The notes under the pieces are model-generated. The model ran no database searches and was not told where the DNA came from. It saw only the letters and a list, made by a program, of their open reading frames with translations. From Calditrichia bacterium (GTDB lineage: Bacteria > Calditrichota > Calditrichia > RBG-13-44-9 > J075), in contig JACKAP010000001.1 of assembly GCA_020635015.1 (NCBI GenBank), forward strand, positions 719,189-783,188: a stretch of 64,000 nt of DNA. Direction: 5' to 3'. This document shows, one piece after another, positions 9,034-17,637 of the stretch. Every line of letters begins with the position of its first letter. Positions within the stretch are counted from its first letter, which is position 1. Both the position numbers and the translations under genes were made by a program.

Positions 9034-10446
9034 TCACCGCACATCGTAGCGCAAAAATCCCACAAACGCTCCCGCGAAGCAAAGCAGATTGAAGCATGCC
9101 AACAGGCCGATATCGGCCAGAGATGTCGCCGCGGCTTCAGGTAATGGAGGCGGCTGATAGTCGAAGGCCGGAATCTCCCGGGGATCGATCGGAGGGGGCT
9201 GGTTATCCGCTCCACCGATCCGGCGCACCACGAAGCCGCCGCTGCGCAGCATCCCCCCGGTCTTCTCACCGATGAAGGCGGCGTAGCGTTCCTGGTAGGC
9301 GTTGGCGGCGTCAAGATACTGCTGCTTAAGCATGAGGGAGGTGCCGGCCAGGTTCATCGCCGCCAGGGAGAAAGATGCGGTGGGTGAAAGGCGGGCCAGC
9401 CATAAAGCCCAGCGTTCCCGCAGCCGCTCGCCGTTGCGGCGCTGCTCTTCCAGCCGCTCGCTCAGCGCCCGCAGCTTCTGCTCACGTTTTTCGGCTTGAT
9501 CCTGCATAAACTGATTGAACTCATTGAGCATGGCTTCAGTGTCTTCGGTCTGGCTGGGGCGGAAGTTGGCCATTACTTTGCGGTCTTCTTCCCACAGTTG
9601 GGCCATCAGGCGACTTTTCTGGGTGGCGATTTCGTCGATAGGCAGCACATCTACCGCCCGCCCGGCCAGGAGTACCGCGCTACGGGGGATGATTAACACC
9701 GCAAAGAGCCAGAGGATCAACAATAGCAAAAATGAACTGGCAGAGCGGCGGGTCAGGGCGGAGACCCAGATCGATAGCGTCAGGAATACCCCGAAATAGA
9801 GGAGTCCGGCTCCGATGATCAGGGCCAGTCGACCCCAATCACCGCCGTTCAGGGGAATGCCCAGCAGGATCAGCAGCAGGCAGCCGATCAGCAGCGGAAT
9901 CAGTAAGGGAACGGCCAGGGCCAGGAAGGTACCGGCCATTTTGCCCAAAATGTAGGTGGCGCGCGGGACCGCGTTGGCAAAGGTCAGCCGCAGGGTGCCT
10001 TGCTCTTTTTCGCCGTTGATGGCATTGTAGGCGAAGAGGATGGCAAACAGTGACAGCACGATCTGGAAAATAAAATCGAGATCCAGAAAACGGAATACTG
10101 CGAAGAGGGGATCTTCATTGAAGCGGCTGCCTTCCGCGGTCAGTTCACCCCGCCCATGCACTTCGACAGTGCGCCCGATGTCGTTGGCGATACCGGTGAC
10201 CAGGGCTGCAATCGGCAAGGGAGGCAGGAAGATGTGTTGATCGACCATCATCCAGTCGGTGATGCCTTCCATCTGGCGAAGGTTCTCCGCCAGCGCGGCT
10301 TCGTATTGAGCGCGGGTTACCTGGTAGTTTCGTGCGCCGACATAAAATGCCAGGATAATCAGCAGCGCACAGATCCCGAAGGAGATGGCAAAGCGCGATG
10401 AGCCGATGGTCTCGCGCAGCTCTTTTTCGATAATCAGCTTCAGCAT
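9034..10446 (-). CDS. ABC-2 type transporter permease (copy A)
   Basis: The 470-residue protein is a paralogue of the permease downstream: TM1 ~22-40, a first extracytoplasmic loop, a membrane cluster ~125-260 containing NAINGEKEQGTLRLTFANAV, a long charged helical loop (~265-340), and a last TM before the AGAFVGFLRYDVR C-terminus. GAGGAA lies 6 bases before the ATG. The ATPase gene ends 33 bases upstream, so the two are very likely cotranscribed. Two different permease genes suggest a heterodimer with the single ATPase. Substrate unknown; the architecture recalls Nos/Gld-type ABC-2 exporters. Confidence 0.91.
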   Translation of the reverse strand: MLKLIIEKELRETIGSSRFAISFGICALLIILAFYVGARNYQVTRAQYEAALAENLRQMEGITDWMMVDQHIFLPPLPIAALVTGIANDIGRTVEVHGRGELTAEGSRFNEDPLFAVFRFLDLDFIFQIVLSLFAILFAYNAINGEKEQGTLRLTFANAVPRATYILGKMAGTFLALAVPLLIPLLIGCLLLILLGIPLNGGDWGRLALIIGAGLLYFGVFLTLSIWVSALTRRSASSFLLLLILWLFAVLIIPRSAVLLAGRAVDVLPIDEIATQKSRLMAQLWEEDRKVMANFRPSQTEDTEAMLNEFNQFMQDQAEKREQKLRALSERLEEQRRNGERLRERWALWLARLSPTASFSLAAMNLAGTSLMLKQQYLDAANAYQERYAAFIGEKTGGMLRSGGFVVRRIGGADNQPPPIDPREIPAFDYQPPPLPEAAATSLADIGLLACFNLLCFAGAFVGFLRYDVR

Positions 10447-10479
10447 GGTTTTTCCTCGTTAGATGAACATATTCCCGGC

Positions 10480-11253
10480 TTAAACCGCCGCCTCCATATA
10501 ACCGGCCATGTAAGCGACGTAGAGCTTTTCCAGATCCTCACCCTCCAGTTCGCTGCGGTGCTTTTCCGCTACCAGCCGGCCGCGGTTCATGATCCCCACT
10601 TTATCCGCCACCTGTTTGGCGCGGAAGATGTCGTGAGTAGACATCAGGATGGCCCGCCCTTCATCGCGCAGTTCCTGCAGCAGGGCAATGAATTCCAGGC
10701 CGGCCTTGGGATCGAGGCCGCTGGTCGGTTCATCGAGCAGGATTGCCGGGGCGTCTTTCAGGATGGCGATAGCAATGCCGCATTTCTGGCGCATCCCTTT
10801 GGAATAGGTGCGCAGTTTTTTGGCATGGGCCTCCTCCTGCAGCCCCACTCGAAGCAGCACCTTGCGGTAATCCTCGCGGGTGTAGCCGGTACGGCCGCCC
10901 AGACGGGAAAAATAATCGAGATTCTGCAGCGCGGTGAAATTGGGATAAAGCATCACATTCTCGGAGACGAACGCCACTTGCTTTTTGGCGGCGATGGGGT
11001 CGCGATGGGTGACGATGCCACCGATCAGCGCCTCGCCTTCACTGGGATCGATGAAATTGAGAAAAAGATTGATCGCGGTGGTTTTGCCGGCGCCATTGCC
11101 GCCGAGCATGGCGTAGATCTCTCCGGATTGAACTTGCAGGTTCAGGCGATCGAGCGCCAGAACCCCGTCTTCATAGCGCTTGCTAAGCTCCCGCGCAGCC
11201 AGCACGGGAGCGGATGGCCGGTCGTTACCGGCGTTGACTGCATTGTTTTGCAT
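10480..11253 (-). CDS. ABC transporter ATP-binding protein
   Basis: The 257-residue ATPase carries Walker A GGNGAGKTT (51-59), the signature motif in the variant form YSKGMRQK, Walker B AILLDEPTSGLD and a switch histidine in MSTHD. It is of the CcmA/NatA-like class that pairs with ABC-2 permeases. AGGAG is 6 bases before the ATG. It is followed at once by the two permease genes and preceded by the exported NEW3 protein. It should power the exporter from the cytoplasmic face. Confidence 0.96.
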   Translation of the reverse strand: MQNNAVNAGNDRPSAPVLAARELSKRYEDGVLALDRLNLQVQSGEIYAMLGGNGAGKTTAINLFLNFIDPSEGEALIGGIVTHRDPIAAKKQVAFVSENVMLYPNFTALQNLDYFSRLGGRTGYTREDYRKVLLRVGLQEEAHAKKLRTYSKGMRQKCGIAIAILKDAPAILLDEPTSGLDPKAGLEFIALLQELRDEGRAILMSTHDIFRAKQVADKVGIMNRGRLVAEKHRSELEGEDLEKLYVAYMAGYMEAAV

Positions 11254-11270
11254 GGTTTGCTCCTATTTTA

Positions 11271-11423
11271 GTTTCTGGATGCTGGATGCTGGATGCTGAA
11301 AAAAACGTCTCCAACAGGTACTGCCAAGCACTTTTTATCTTTATACCACATATGCTTCTTCCTTTATCCTTAAACCTTCATCCTTTATTCCACGCAATCA
11401 TCCAGCATCCAGTATCCAGCATC
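11271..11423. repeat. Inverted repeat of the CTGGATG word
   Basis: Repeats of TGGATGC at 11276-11298 face complementary GCATCCA words at 11399-11423, giving an imperfect long stem. The AT-rich loop has tandem CCTTTATCCTT-like words. It fills the gap between the ATPase and the NEW3 protein gene. Confidence 0.7.
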
Positions 11424-11442
11424 TTTTTTTAATCCGCGCGTT

Positions 11443-12936
11443 TCATTTCCGCGAAAGCCGAATGCCGAACACCACAATCCCGGCCACCAGCCCGAGGATC
11501 AGCAGGATCACGATGGCGGTGCCGAGCAGGTTGGCTTCTGCCAGGATTTCCACGGTGATCGACTTATCTTCTCCATTGATCGGCTGCCCTTCCGAAAAAG
11601 AGGTGGTGCGGGCACGCAGTTCGTATTTTCCGGGGGTAACGCCCGCCGGAGGGGTGATGAGCAAGCGCAGCTTTTGTTCTTCGCCGATGGCCAGCGCCGG
11701 CAGCACTGCCGGATCGGCCTTCCATTCCCAATTCAGCGGCGGGTCGATCTCCAACTCGATATTGTCGAGCCGGCGGGTGCCTTCGTTCTTGACGTCGAGG
11801 CTGAGGGATAGCGGTTGACCGGCAGAGACGGCGTAATAGAGTTGCGGGGCCTTTACCAGCAGTCGGCCGAGCCCCCGCGGCACCAGCTCCAGACGGACAA
11901 ATCCCACCTCCAGCGCATCAATCTCCTCCCGGGTCCAGATCCTCCCCTGAAGATTGCCGAGCGCTTCCAGCCGGTCCTGGGGAATCACCAGCACATAAAA
12001 CACCAGCGGCCGGTCCATCTGCACCTCGCCGGTGGGGCGGTCGGGCAGCGACACCTGCAGTGCCGCCCGCCGGGTATTGGTCGATTCGGTGAATTTGAAC
12101 TGGCTGAGCCGGGCCTGGCCGCTTTCATCGGTGAAGTAGCGGTTCACCTGGCGGGGAAGGTTGACGATCTCCAGCTTGTAAGTGTTGTTCAGCCCGCTGA
12201 ACAGCTCCAGGGTGAGTCCATAGGAGGCGGTTTTGCCCAATTCCACTTCCTGGGAGAATTGTTCCGACTGCACCACCACTTTGTTGACGCTGGCATCCTT
12301 TTGCAGGTAGATCTTGGGACTTCGCTGAGTACCGTTGCCGTAAACCAGGTTGACCACCACCGCATCGAGATCCTGCAGCAGCACGAAATCGAGGGTCTGG
12401 GGCTGACCGAATATCAGGCGATCGATCTTGGCTTCGTAAGGCTGGCTGATGATGGCGTTCCCATCGTTGAGAAGGGAGACGTAGACATTATTGACCACGT
12501 CCGGCTGGAGGGAACGGAAGAGCGCATCGTCGATGTTGAGCAGCTTGCGGTATTCGGCGCTGCCGCCGGAGGCGTTCTTCAGCGACAGGCGCACATGCTT
12601 GCGGCCGTCCTTCGCCTGGTATTTGACCGCACTTTCCACGCTGACGTATTGCTGCTCGAACAGCACCGCCAGGAGAGATTGCTGATAATTTACCTCCGCA
12701 TCAGAAAAATTGCGGCGGCTCTCCTCCAGGCTGTTGGCGGAGACCAACTGCTGCTCGAAGAGGTCCTGCTGCCGCTCATACTCCGCTTTCGCCGCCTCGA
12801 AGGCGCCCTTGGCCCGCTTTAATCCCAGCAGTCGGTACTCATCGTCGCGCTGGTTGAACGGGGTGCCGAACTGGCTGAGCACCGGGTAGGAGAGCAGCAG
12901 TAGACAGATGGTCATTATCATTTTGGGTGAACGCAT
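11443..12936 (-). CDS. Exported adaptor-like coiled-coil hairpin / NEW3-domain protein with C-terminal membrane anchor
   Basis: The start is placed at the ATG at 12936 (AAGGA upstream). Upstream in-frame codons are only translated tandem repeats. The 497-residue protein has a signal peptide (1-21). A helical pair (~35-90) with QQDLFEQQLVSANSLEESRR resembles the alpha-hairpin of HlyD/RND membrane-fusion proteins. A beta-rich middle, a NEW3-like Ig domain (~365-465, LSLDVKNEGTRRLDNIELEI) and one TM (~470-492) with a short basic tail follow. It precedes the ABC ATPase and permease genes, so it may serve as the extracytoplasmic partner of that exporter. This role is inference; no enzymatic motif is seen. 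Confidence 0.75.
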   Translation of the reverse strand: MRSPKMIMTICLLLLSYPVLSQFGTPFNQRDDEYRLLGLKRAKGAFEAAKAEYERQQDLFEQQLVSANSLEESRRNFSDAEVNYQQSLLAVLFEQQYVSVESAVKYQAKDGRKHVRLSLKNASGGSAEYRKLLNIDDALFRSLQPDVVNNVYVSLLNDGNAIISQPYEAKIDRLIFGQPQTLDFVLLQDLDAVVVNLVYGNGTQRSPKIYLQKDASVNKVVVQSEQFSQEVELGKTASYGLTLELFSGLNNTYKLEIVNLPRQVNRYFTDESGQARLSQFKFTESTNTRRAALQVSLPDRPTGEVQMDRPLVFYVLVIPQDRLEALGNLQGRIWTREEIDALEVGFVRLELVPRGLGRLLVKAPQLYYAVSAGQPLSLSLDVKNEGTRRLDNIELEIDPPLNWEWKADPAVLPALAIGEEQKLRLLITPPAGVTPGKYELRARTTSFSEGQPINGEDKSITVEILAEANLLGTAIVILLILGLVAGIVVFGIRLSRK

Positions 12937-12950
12937 GAGAATCCTTAGAT

Positions 12951-13082
12951 GTTTGTTCGCTTCGCTCACGATATTTGCTCGCTGATGCTCGCGATATTTG
13001 TTCGCTTCGCTCACGATATTTGCTCGCTTCGCTCACGATGTTTGCTCGCTTCGCTCACGATGTTTGCCGGCTGCGCCGGCGT
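12951..13082. repeat. Tandem array of TTCGCTTCGCTCACGAT-type units
   Basis: Six or so 22-23 bp units (GTTCGCTTCGCTCACGATRTTT and variants) lie head to tail directly upstream of the NEW3 gene. They are the same family as 8800-8978. The array ends in GCCGGCTGCGCCGGC, a hairpin of related design. Translated on the minus strand it gives RERSEQ-like repeats, a known artefact of such DNA. Confidence 0.85.
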
Positions 13083-13139
13083 TTTGGTTGAGGCGCGTAA
13101 TCGGATTGTGCGTGTGTTTAAGTACACGTGCACGCGTGA

Positions 13140-13159
13140 GGTCGGGTCGCGACCCGACC
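13140..13159. repeat. Perfect 20 bp palindrome
   Basis: GGTCGGGTCGCGACCCGACC is a perfect 20 bp palindrome within the 315-base gap that also holds the tandem array. It could be an operator or another hairpin-type repeat; nothing nearby distinguishes these. Confidence 0.6.
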
Positions 13160-13251
13160 CTACGGGAACAATTTTGGATATCATCCGTGTGCATCCGGTT
13201 CATCCGTGGCAAAAAAAATCCGCACTCCGCATTCCGCATTCCGAAATCGCA

Positions 13252-13995
13252 TCACTTCCGCATCATCATCACCCGTCCCGGCGAGGCAGGTTTGGCGAAG
13301 GTGGAGGTGATGGATTGGCCGTTTCGGTTGACTTCGATGGTTACTTTCTGCCCGGGGGGATAGCTTTCGTATAATGTGCGGAAATCGTTTACGGATGCCA
13401 TTGCCTTGCCGTCCAGCTTGCGGAGAATATCACCATCCTGGAAATTGGTGCCGACTGGTGGGGCTTCCTTCAGACCGTGGAGTTTTTCGACCAGGATTTT
13501 ATCCTCGGAAGCACGCAGCAGAATCTGTAGCCCCGGCATCGGATAAATCGAATCGGTATTTCCGGATCCATCGCCCACAACGGTGCGGACAACCTGGCGG
13601 GGGGCATCTTCGGGATCGATCTTCGGAAAAGAAACCAGGAACATCTGGCCATCCCGGCGGAGCCCCAGCTTGATCTCTGCGCCAATCTCCAGAGCGTCGT
13701 AGCGTGACTTTAAACTTGCAACGGTCTTGATCCGCTGCCCATTCATCATCAGAATTTCATCCTGCTCTTGGGCGTCAACATCGGCATAAGCTGCGGGGCG
13801 GTGCTCCCCGTCCATCACGGCAAGGAAACGAACTTTGCCGCTATCTGCCGTTACAATGGCGGCCAGTTCCGGGAGTTGGAAAATTTCCCCTTCTTCGGCG
13901 GTTTGAAACGTCCGCGTCACCATCTGGGCAGAGAGGGTAGTGCTAAAAATAATTGCGCCATAAATGAATCGATAGAATGATCGCGATAGTCGCAT
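13252..13995 (-). CDS. Exported tandem-PDZ protein
   Basis: The 247-residue protein has a signal peptide (1-23, ending LSAQ). It has two PDZ-like regions: a partial one at ~75-115 (EILMMNGQRIKTVASLKSRY) and a second at ~155-235 (GLKEAPPVGTNFQDGDILRKLDGK). No protease triad is present, so it is a binding rather than catalytic protein. AAGGAG lies 6 bases before the ATG. It follows the M56 peptidase gene by 170 bases in the same orientation. PDZ proteins often hand clients to membrane proteases, which suggests but does not prove a link. Confidence 0.82.
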   Translation of the reverse strand: MRLSRSFYRFIYGAIIFSTTLSAQMVTRTFQTAEEGEIFQLPELAAIVTADSGKVRFLAVMDGEHRPAAYADVDAQEQDEILMMNGQRIKTVASLKSRYDALEIGAEIKLGLRRDGQMFLVSFPKIDPEDAPRQVVRTVVGDGSGNTDSIYPMPGLQILLRASEDKILVEKLHGLKEAPPVGTNFQDGDILRKLDGKAMASVNDFRTLYESYPPGQKVTIEVNRNGQSITSTFAKPASPGRVMMMRK

Positions 13996-14165
13996 TGATT
14001 TCTCCTTAATGACGTTAATGTGAATTAGATTTTGGACAAAGCATCCCTCCCAGGATGATAAATCCTGTTTTTTTACATCCCTTTTTCTTGCCTTTCAAGG
14101 GAGGAATTGCACCGTTCTCCCAGTAGAAGGGAGGGGTTACCTGCTGATCAGTTGTTTATAGAAAT

Positions 14166-15746
14166 TCAGTTCCTCTGTGAACGCTGTGTCTCTGTGGCAA
14201 AATCACTCTCGGTTTTAGTTTTCTTGGAGGTGTCGACACGCATTTGAATTACCGGCGACTGCAGACGGCTGTCCTGGGGCATCAGCGACTTGATAAAAAT
14301 TCGCCGCTGGCCGGAAACCCCACCTTCATTTTCCCGGACCTGGGTATAATCGCCCATATAAAACACAAAAATATTCTCCCGCAGATAGTCGGCCGAGACC
14401 AGCGGCGCGGCCCAGCCGGTCAGCAGCAGCAGGGTGGTGGCGATCAGCAGCGGCCACCGTTTGCGCCAGTGCGGTTCATGTGCCGGCGCGGCTTCCAGGA
14501 TGCGGGTGACCCGCCGGCGCAGCGCGGAACCACTGGCTCCCATCGCCGCTACATAACGCTGTGCCGGTGTCATTTGCACCCATTCCGCCACCCGGGTGAG
14601 GCATTTCGCCAGGTTCAGCGATTGGCCGGTGTGCTGAACCGCCCAGTCGTCGCAGAGATATTCGGCGCTTTCCTGAAGCTGGTGCCGGGCCAGGCGGTTG
14701 AGGGGCTGAAAGAAAAAGAAAATATCGAGCAAAGCGCAAAAGTGCAGCCAGCGGTGATCCCGGCGCAGAATGTGCGCCAGTTCGTGGGCCAGCATGGTCT
14801 GCTGCTCCCGGGGATCCAACTCGCTCAATGCCCGTTGCGGCAGGCATATCTCTCTCCGGCTCAGCGCCATCGGGCTGGTAATGTGTGGGGAGACGGTCAG
14901 GTGCGGCGGATGGGTGCAGGCGGCCGAGCGGCACAGTTGCTGAAAGATTGTCAAAACCGGATGGTCACGCAGTATCCGGCGATCGGCCAGCAGCCGGCGC
15001 AGTTGCCCGCGGGCGCGGAAGTAACGTATTGCTGCGATAAGCACCCCGGCAACCCAGGCGATCAGGAGCCAGACCATCCAGTCGACGCTGTATGATTCCG
15101 CTTCCGCTGCCCGGGTTCCGTCATGAATTTTCGCCTCCGGGGGAAGTTTGAACACATGGGGAGGAAGTTCGCTCTGCCAAATGCTATCTCCGGCAGCCTG
15201 CAGGGAGGCGGTGATTTCCAGATGCACTTCCCCGCTGTCCGCAGCCGATTGCCGGCGGGTACGGATGTATTTCTCCGGCGACAGATCATGGGAGCCGGAT
15301 ATGCTTTCGGAAAAAATCTGCTGACAATGATCCGCTGTGAGTTTGCGGGAATCCGGATTTGCGGATATCAGCGTACTGGTTGAGGGCGTATCCATCTGAC
15401 AGGAATCAAGCAGAGCAGTGAGTTCATGGGAGACATCCGGTCTGGAGGTGATTTGCTGCAGGATGCCCTGAGGATCTGCATCGGAGCGGAAGGCGAGGAT
15501 ATGGCGGCCGCTGACCGGCTCCATGCCGCTGAGTAGCTGAAAAGTGGCGGTCAGCAGTCCTCCGGCCAGAGCGGTTTTCCAGAGCACATCCTTCAGCTGT
15601 TGGCGCCGGGGAGGAACGATCAGGGTCAGCAGCCATACCGCCAGCAGCAGCAGGGTGCTATGGACGGCATAAGTCAACAGCCAGCCGGCAACCGCCGGAA
15701 GGTATTGCTGCAAAATATTGGCAAAGGCAGGAGGCAGTATGCTCAT
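14166..15746 (-). CDS. BlaR1/MecR1-like M56 family membrane metallopeptidase
   Basis: The 526-residue protein has N-terminal TM segments (~17-43, 50-70), a ~130-residue extracytoplasmic loop, TM ~228-245, then a zinc peptidase domain with HELAH (His321-Glu322, His325). The downstream sequence DDWAVQ supplies the usual third ligand region. A last TM (~430-450) precedes the tail. It overlaps blaI by ATGA, the typical BlaI-M56 pair in which the peptidase senses an envelope signal and causes loss of BlaI repression. No penicillin-binding domain is present, so the signal is unlikely to be a beta-lactam. The last residues (FATETQRSQRN) are the translation of an intergenic repeat. Confidence 0.92.
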   Translation of the reverse strand: MSILPPAFANILQQYLPAVAGWLLTYAVHSTLLLLAVWLLTLIVPPRRQQLKDVLWKTALAGGLLTATFQLLSGMEPVSGRHILAFRSDADPQGILQQITSRPDVSHELTALLDSCQMDTPSTSTLISANPDSRKLTADHCQQIFSESISGSHDLSPEKYIRTRRQSAADSGEVHLEITASLQAAGDSIWQSELPPHVFKLPPEAKIHDGTRAAEAESYSVDWMVWLLIAWVAGVLIAAIRYFRARGQLRRLLADRRILRDHPVLTIFQQLCRSAACTHPPHLTVSPHITSPMALSRREICLPQRALSELDPREQQTMLAHELAHILRRDHRWLHFCALLDIFFFFQPLNRLARHQLQESAEYLCDDWAVQHTGQSLNLAKCLTRVAEWVQMTPAQRYVAAMGASGSALRRRVTRILEAAPAHEPHWRKRWPLLIATTLLLLTGWAAPLVSADYLRENIFVFYMGDYTQVRENEGGVSGQRRIFIKSLMPQDSRLQSPVIQMRVDTSKKTKTESDFATETQRSQRN

Positions 15747-16129
15747 TTGGCTTTTTCCTCTTTTTCCGCAATCATCTTTTTCAGCTCGTTGAGGTCGGTT
15801 GCGTCGATTTCCGACTCGCGCACCAGGTGGCTGACCAATGCTTTCACATCCCCCTGGAACAACTGCCCGATCAGATCACGCACCATCGAACGGCGCACGT
15901 CCCGTTCGCTGACCAGGGCGCGGTAGACATACTGGCGGTTTTCGGTGCGGTGGGTAATCAGGCTGCGCTTTTCCAGGCGGGAGAGCATCGTTGCCACGGT
16001 GGTGGGCGCCAACTCGCGGTTTTGCTCCTGTAAGGCGGTCTGAACCTCGGCAACGGTCGCTTCGCCGCTATCCCACAGCACCCGCATGATCTCCATTTGT
16101 AATTCGCTCAAACTACGATCTTTTTTCAT
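15743..16129 (-). CDS. BlaI/MecI/CopY family transcriptional repressor
   Basis: This is a 128-residue winged-helix repressor of usual family length. The start is taken at the ATG at 16129; a GTG one codon earlier is possible. The recognition region ELAPTTVATMLSRLEKRSLI matches the BlaI helix-turn-helix, and NRQYVYRALVSERD follows as wing plus hinge. The C-terminal half (AKALVSHLV-type helices) is the dimerisation domain with the cleavage region. It is cotranscribed with the M56 peptidase. A TACA-NN-TGTA operator lies just upstream, implying autoregulation. Confidence 0.94.
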   Translation of the reverse strand: MKKDRSLSELQMEIMRVLWDSGEATVAEVQTALQEQNRELAPTTVATMLSRLEKRSLITHRTENRQYVYRALVSERDVRRSMVRDLIGQLFQGDVKALVSHLVRESEIDATDLNELKKMIAEKEEKAK

Positions 16130-16149
16130 CACATGGCCAGTTTAATTAT

Positions 16150-16178
16150 TACACCTGTAGTTCTACGGCTGTAGTATA
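16150..16178 (-). promoter_or_regulatory. Probable BlaI operator overlapping the blaI promoter
   Basis: Two adjacent dyads are present. TACACCTGTA (16150-16159) is TACA-NN-TGTA, the BlaI/MecI consensus core, and CTACGGCTGTAG (16163-16174) is a 10/12 palindrome. A minus-strand -10 candidate TATACT (16173-16178) overlaps the second dyad. The site also lies ~75 bases upstream of the divergent rimB-like gene and could control both directions. Confidence 0.65.
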
Positions 16179-16251
16179 TAAAGGTTCCGGGGAAATTTAA
16201 GTGAATTGAATTGTATTTGGTATTTTGCAGAAAAAGCATGTAATATGATAT

Positions 16252-16725
16252 ATGAAAAATCCGATCGAGAAAATCATTATTGGCCGTCGGGACCGGGCGG
16301 ATTTTCCGGAGCTGGGGCTGTTCGATATCGATGTGAAGGTTGATACCGGGGCGTATACCAGCTCGATCCATTGTCATAATATTACCGTGGTAGAAGGACC
16401 CGGCGGAAAGCAGGTGCGCTTCAATCTGCTGGATCCGAGTCATGCGGATTATGATGAGAAAGAATTCGTGCTGCCGATCGCCCGGATCAAACATGTCAAA
16501 AGCTCTTCCGGCACCTCTGAAAAGCGATTTTTTATCAAAACGCAGATTCTGCTTTTTAGTGAGTTGATCGAGTTGGAACTCTCGCTGACCGACCGTTCCG
16601 ATATGAAATTTCCGGTACTATTGGGTCGGAAATTGCTTAAGAAACGCTTCATTGTCGATGTTGCCAGGTTTAATTTGTCCTATCGACACAAACAAAAGCA
16701 CTCCAAACGTTTCGAAAGGATTTAG
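16252..16725 (+). CDS. RimB/RloA-like ATP-dependent zinc protease family protein (retropepsin-like)
   Basis: The 157-residue protein belongs to the family (PF05618) known from rimK loci. The retropepsin-like motif VDTGAYTSSIHC lies at residues ~29-40, followed by DLSLTDRSDMKFPVLLGR-like C-terminal strands. In Pseudomonas the homologue RimB trims glutamate tails added by RimK. The gene ends one base before the rimK start and is the first of a three-gene unit. Confidence 0.9.
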   Translation: MKNPIEKIIIGRRDRADFPELGLFDIDVKVDTGAYTSSIHCHNITVVEGPGGKQVRFNLLDPSHADYDEKEFVLPIARIKHVKSSSGTSEKRFFIKTQILLFSELIELELSLTDRSDMKFPVLLGRKLLKKRFIVDVARFNLSYRHKQKHSKRFERI

Positions 16726-16726
16726 T

Positions 16727-17635
16727 ATGAAAATAGCTGTTTTGTCTCGGAAAGCTTCACTTTACTCCACCCGGCGGTTAAAAGAAGCGGGTCAGGAAAG
16801 GGGGCACGACATGCAGGTGATCGATTACCTGCGCTGTTATATGAATATCACCTCCCACCGGCCGATGGTGATTTTTAAAGGGGAGCCGCTGGCCGATTTC
16901 GATGCGGTGATTCCGCGGATCGGAGCCTCGCGTACTTTTTACGGCACGGCGGTGGTGCGGCAGTTCGAGATGATGGGGGTTTTCCCCACCAATGAATCGC
17001 AGGGCATTTCCCGCTCGCGCGATAAACTGCGCTGTCTGCAATTGCTGGCCCGGGAGGGGATTGGGCTGCCGGTGACCGGTTTTGCCCATTACACCAACGA
17101 CATTGACGGGCTGATCAGCATGGTCGGCGAGGCGCCGCTGGTGATCAAACTGCTGGAAGGCACCCAGGGGATCGGGGTGGTGCTGGCAGAGACCAACCAG
17201 GCGGCGAAGTCGGTGATCGAGGCCTTCCGGGGGTTGGATGCCAACATCCTGGTGCAGGAATTTATCAAGGAAGCCGGAGGAATGGACATCCGCTGCTTCG
17301 TGGTGGGAGGCAAGGTGATTGCCGCGATGAAGCGTCAGGGCGCCGAGGGGGAATTCCGCTCCAATCTGCACCGGGGCGGCTACGCGGAAAAGATCAAGCT
17401 GACCCCGGAAGAGCGCAGCACGGCGGTGCGCGCCGCCAAGACGATGGGCCTGAACGTGGCCGGGGTCGACCTGCTGCGCTCCAATCACGGCCCGGTGGTG
17501 ATGGAAGTGAATTCCTCGCCGGGGCTGGAGGGTATCGAAGAAAGCACCGGGATCGATGTGGCCGGCAAGATCATCGAATACATCGAAAAAAATGTGCATG
17601 ACAAATCGAAGATCAAAGACAAGGTCAAGGGATAA
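16727..17635 (+). CDS. rimK: RimK-type alpha-L-glutamate ligase (ATP-grasp)
   Basis: The start is taken at the ATG at 16727 with AAAGGA upstream; an earlier in-frame ATG lies inside the preceding gene. The 302-residue protein has the RimK N-terminal domain (MKIAVLSRKASLYSTRRL, SRTFYGTAVVRQFE). An ATP-grasp domain follows with PLVIKLLEGTQGIGVVLAE, VQEFIKEAGGMDIRCFVV and the Mg-binding VVMEVNSSPGLEGIE. E. coli RimK adds glutamates to ribosomal protein S6. No rpsF lies nearby, so the acceptor here may differ. It is flanked by the protease and deacylase genes with 1-2 base spacing. Confidence 0.95.
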   Translation: MKIAVLSRKASLYSTRRLKEAGQERGHDMQVIDYLRCYMNITSHRPMVIFKGEPLADFDAVIPRIGASRTFYGTAVVRQFEMMGVFPTNESQGISRSRDKLRCLQLLAREGIGLPVTGFAHYTNDIDGLISMVGEAPLVIKLLEGTQGIGVVLAETNQAAKSVIEAFRGLDANILVQEFIKEAGGMDIRCFVVGGKVIAAMKRQGAEGEFRSNLHRGGYAEKIKLTPEERSTAVRAAKTMGLNVAGVDLLRSNHGPVVMEVNSSPGLEGIEESTGIDVAGKIIEYIEKNVHDKSKIKDKVKG

Positions 17636-17637
17636 CC

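Noticed and set aside
12949..13374. Small ORFs with RERSEQ-like or RSRCLL-like repeats
   Set aside because: They are translations of the tandem DNA repeat on either strand, without ribosome sites or conserved domains.
14166..16129. Beta-lactam resistance operon
   Set aside because: The M56 protein lacks a penicillin-binding sensor domain and no beta-lactamase gene is nearby.
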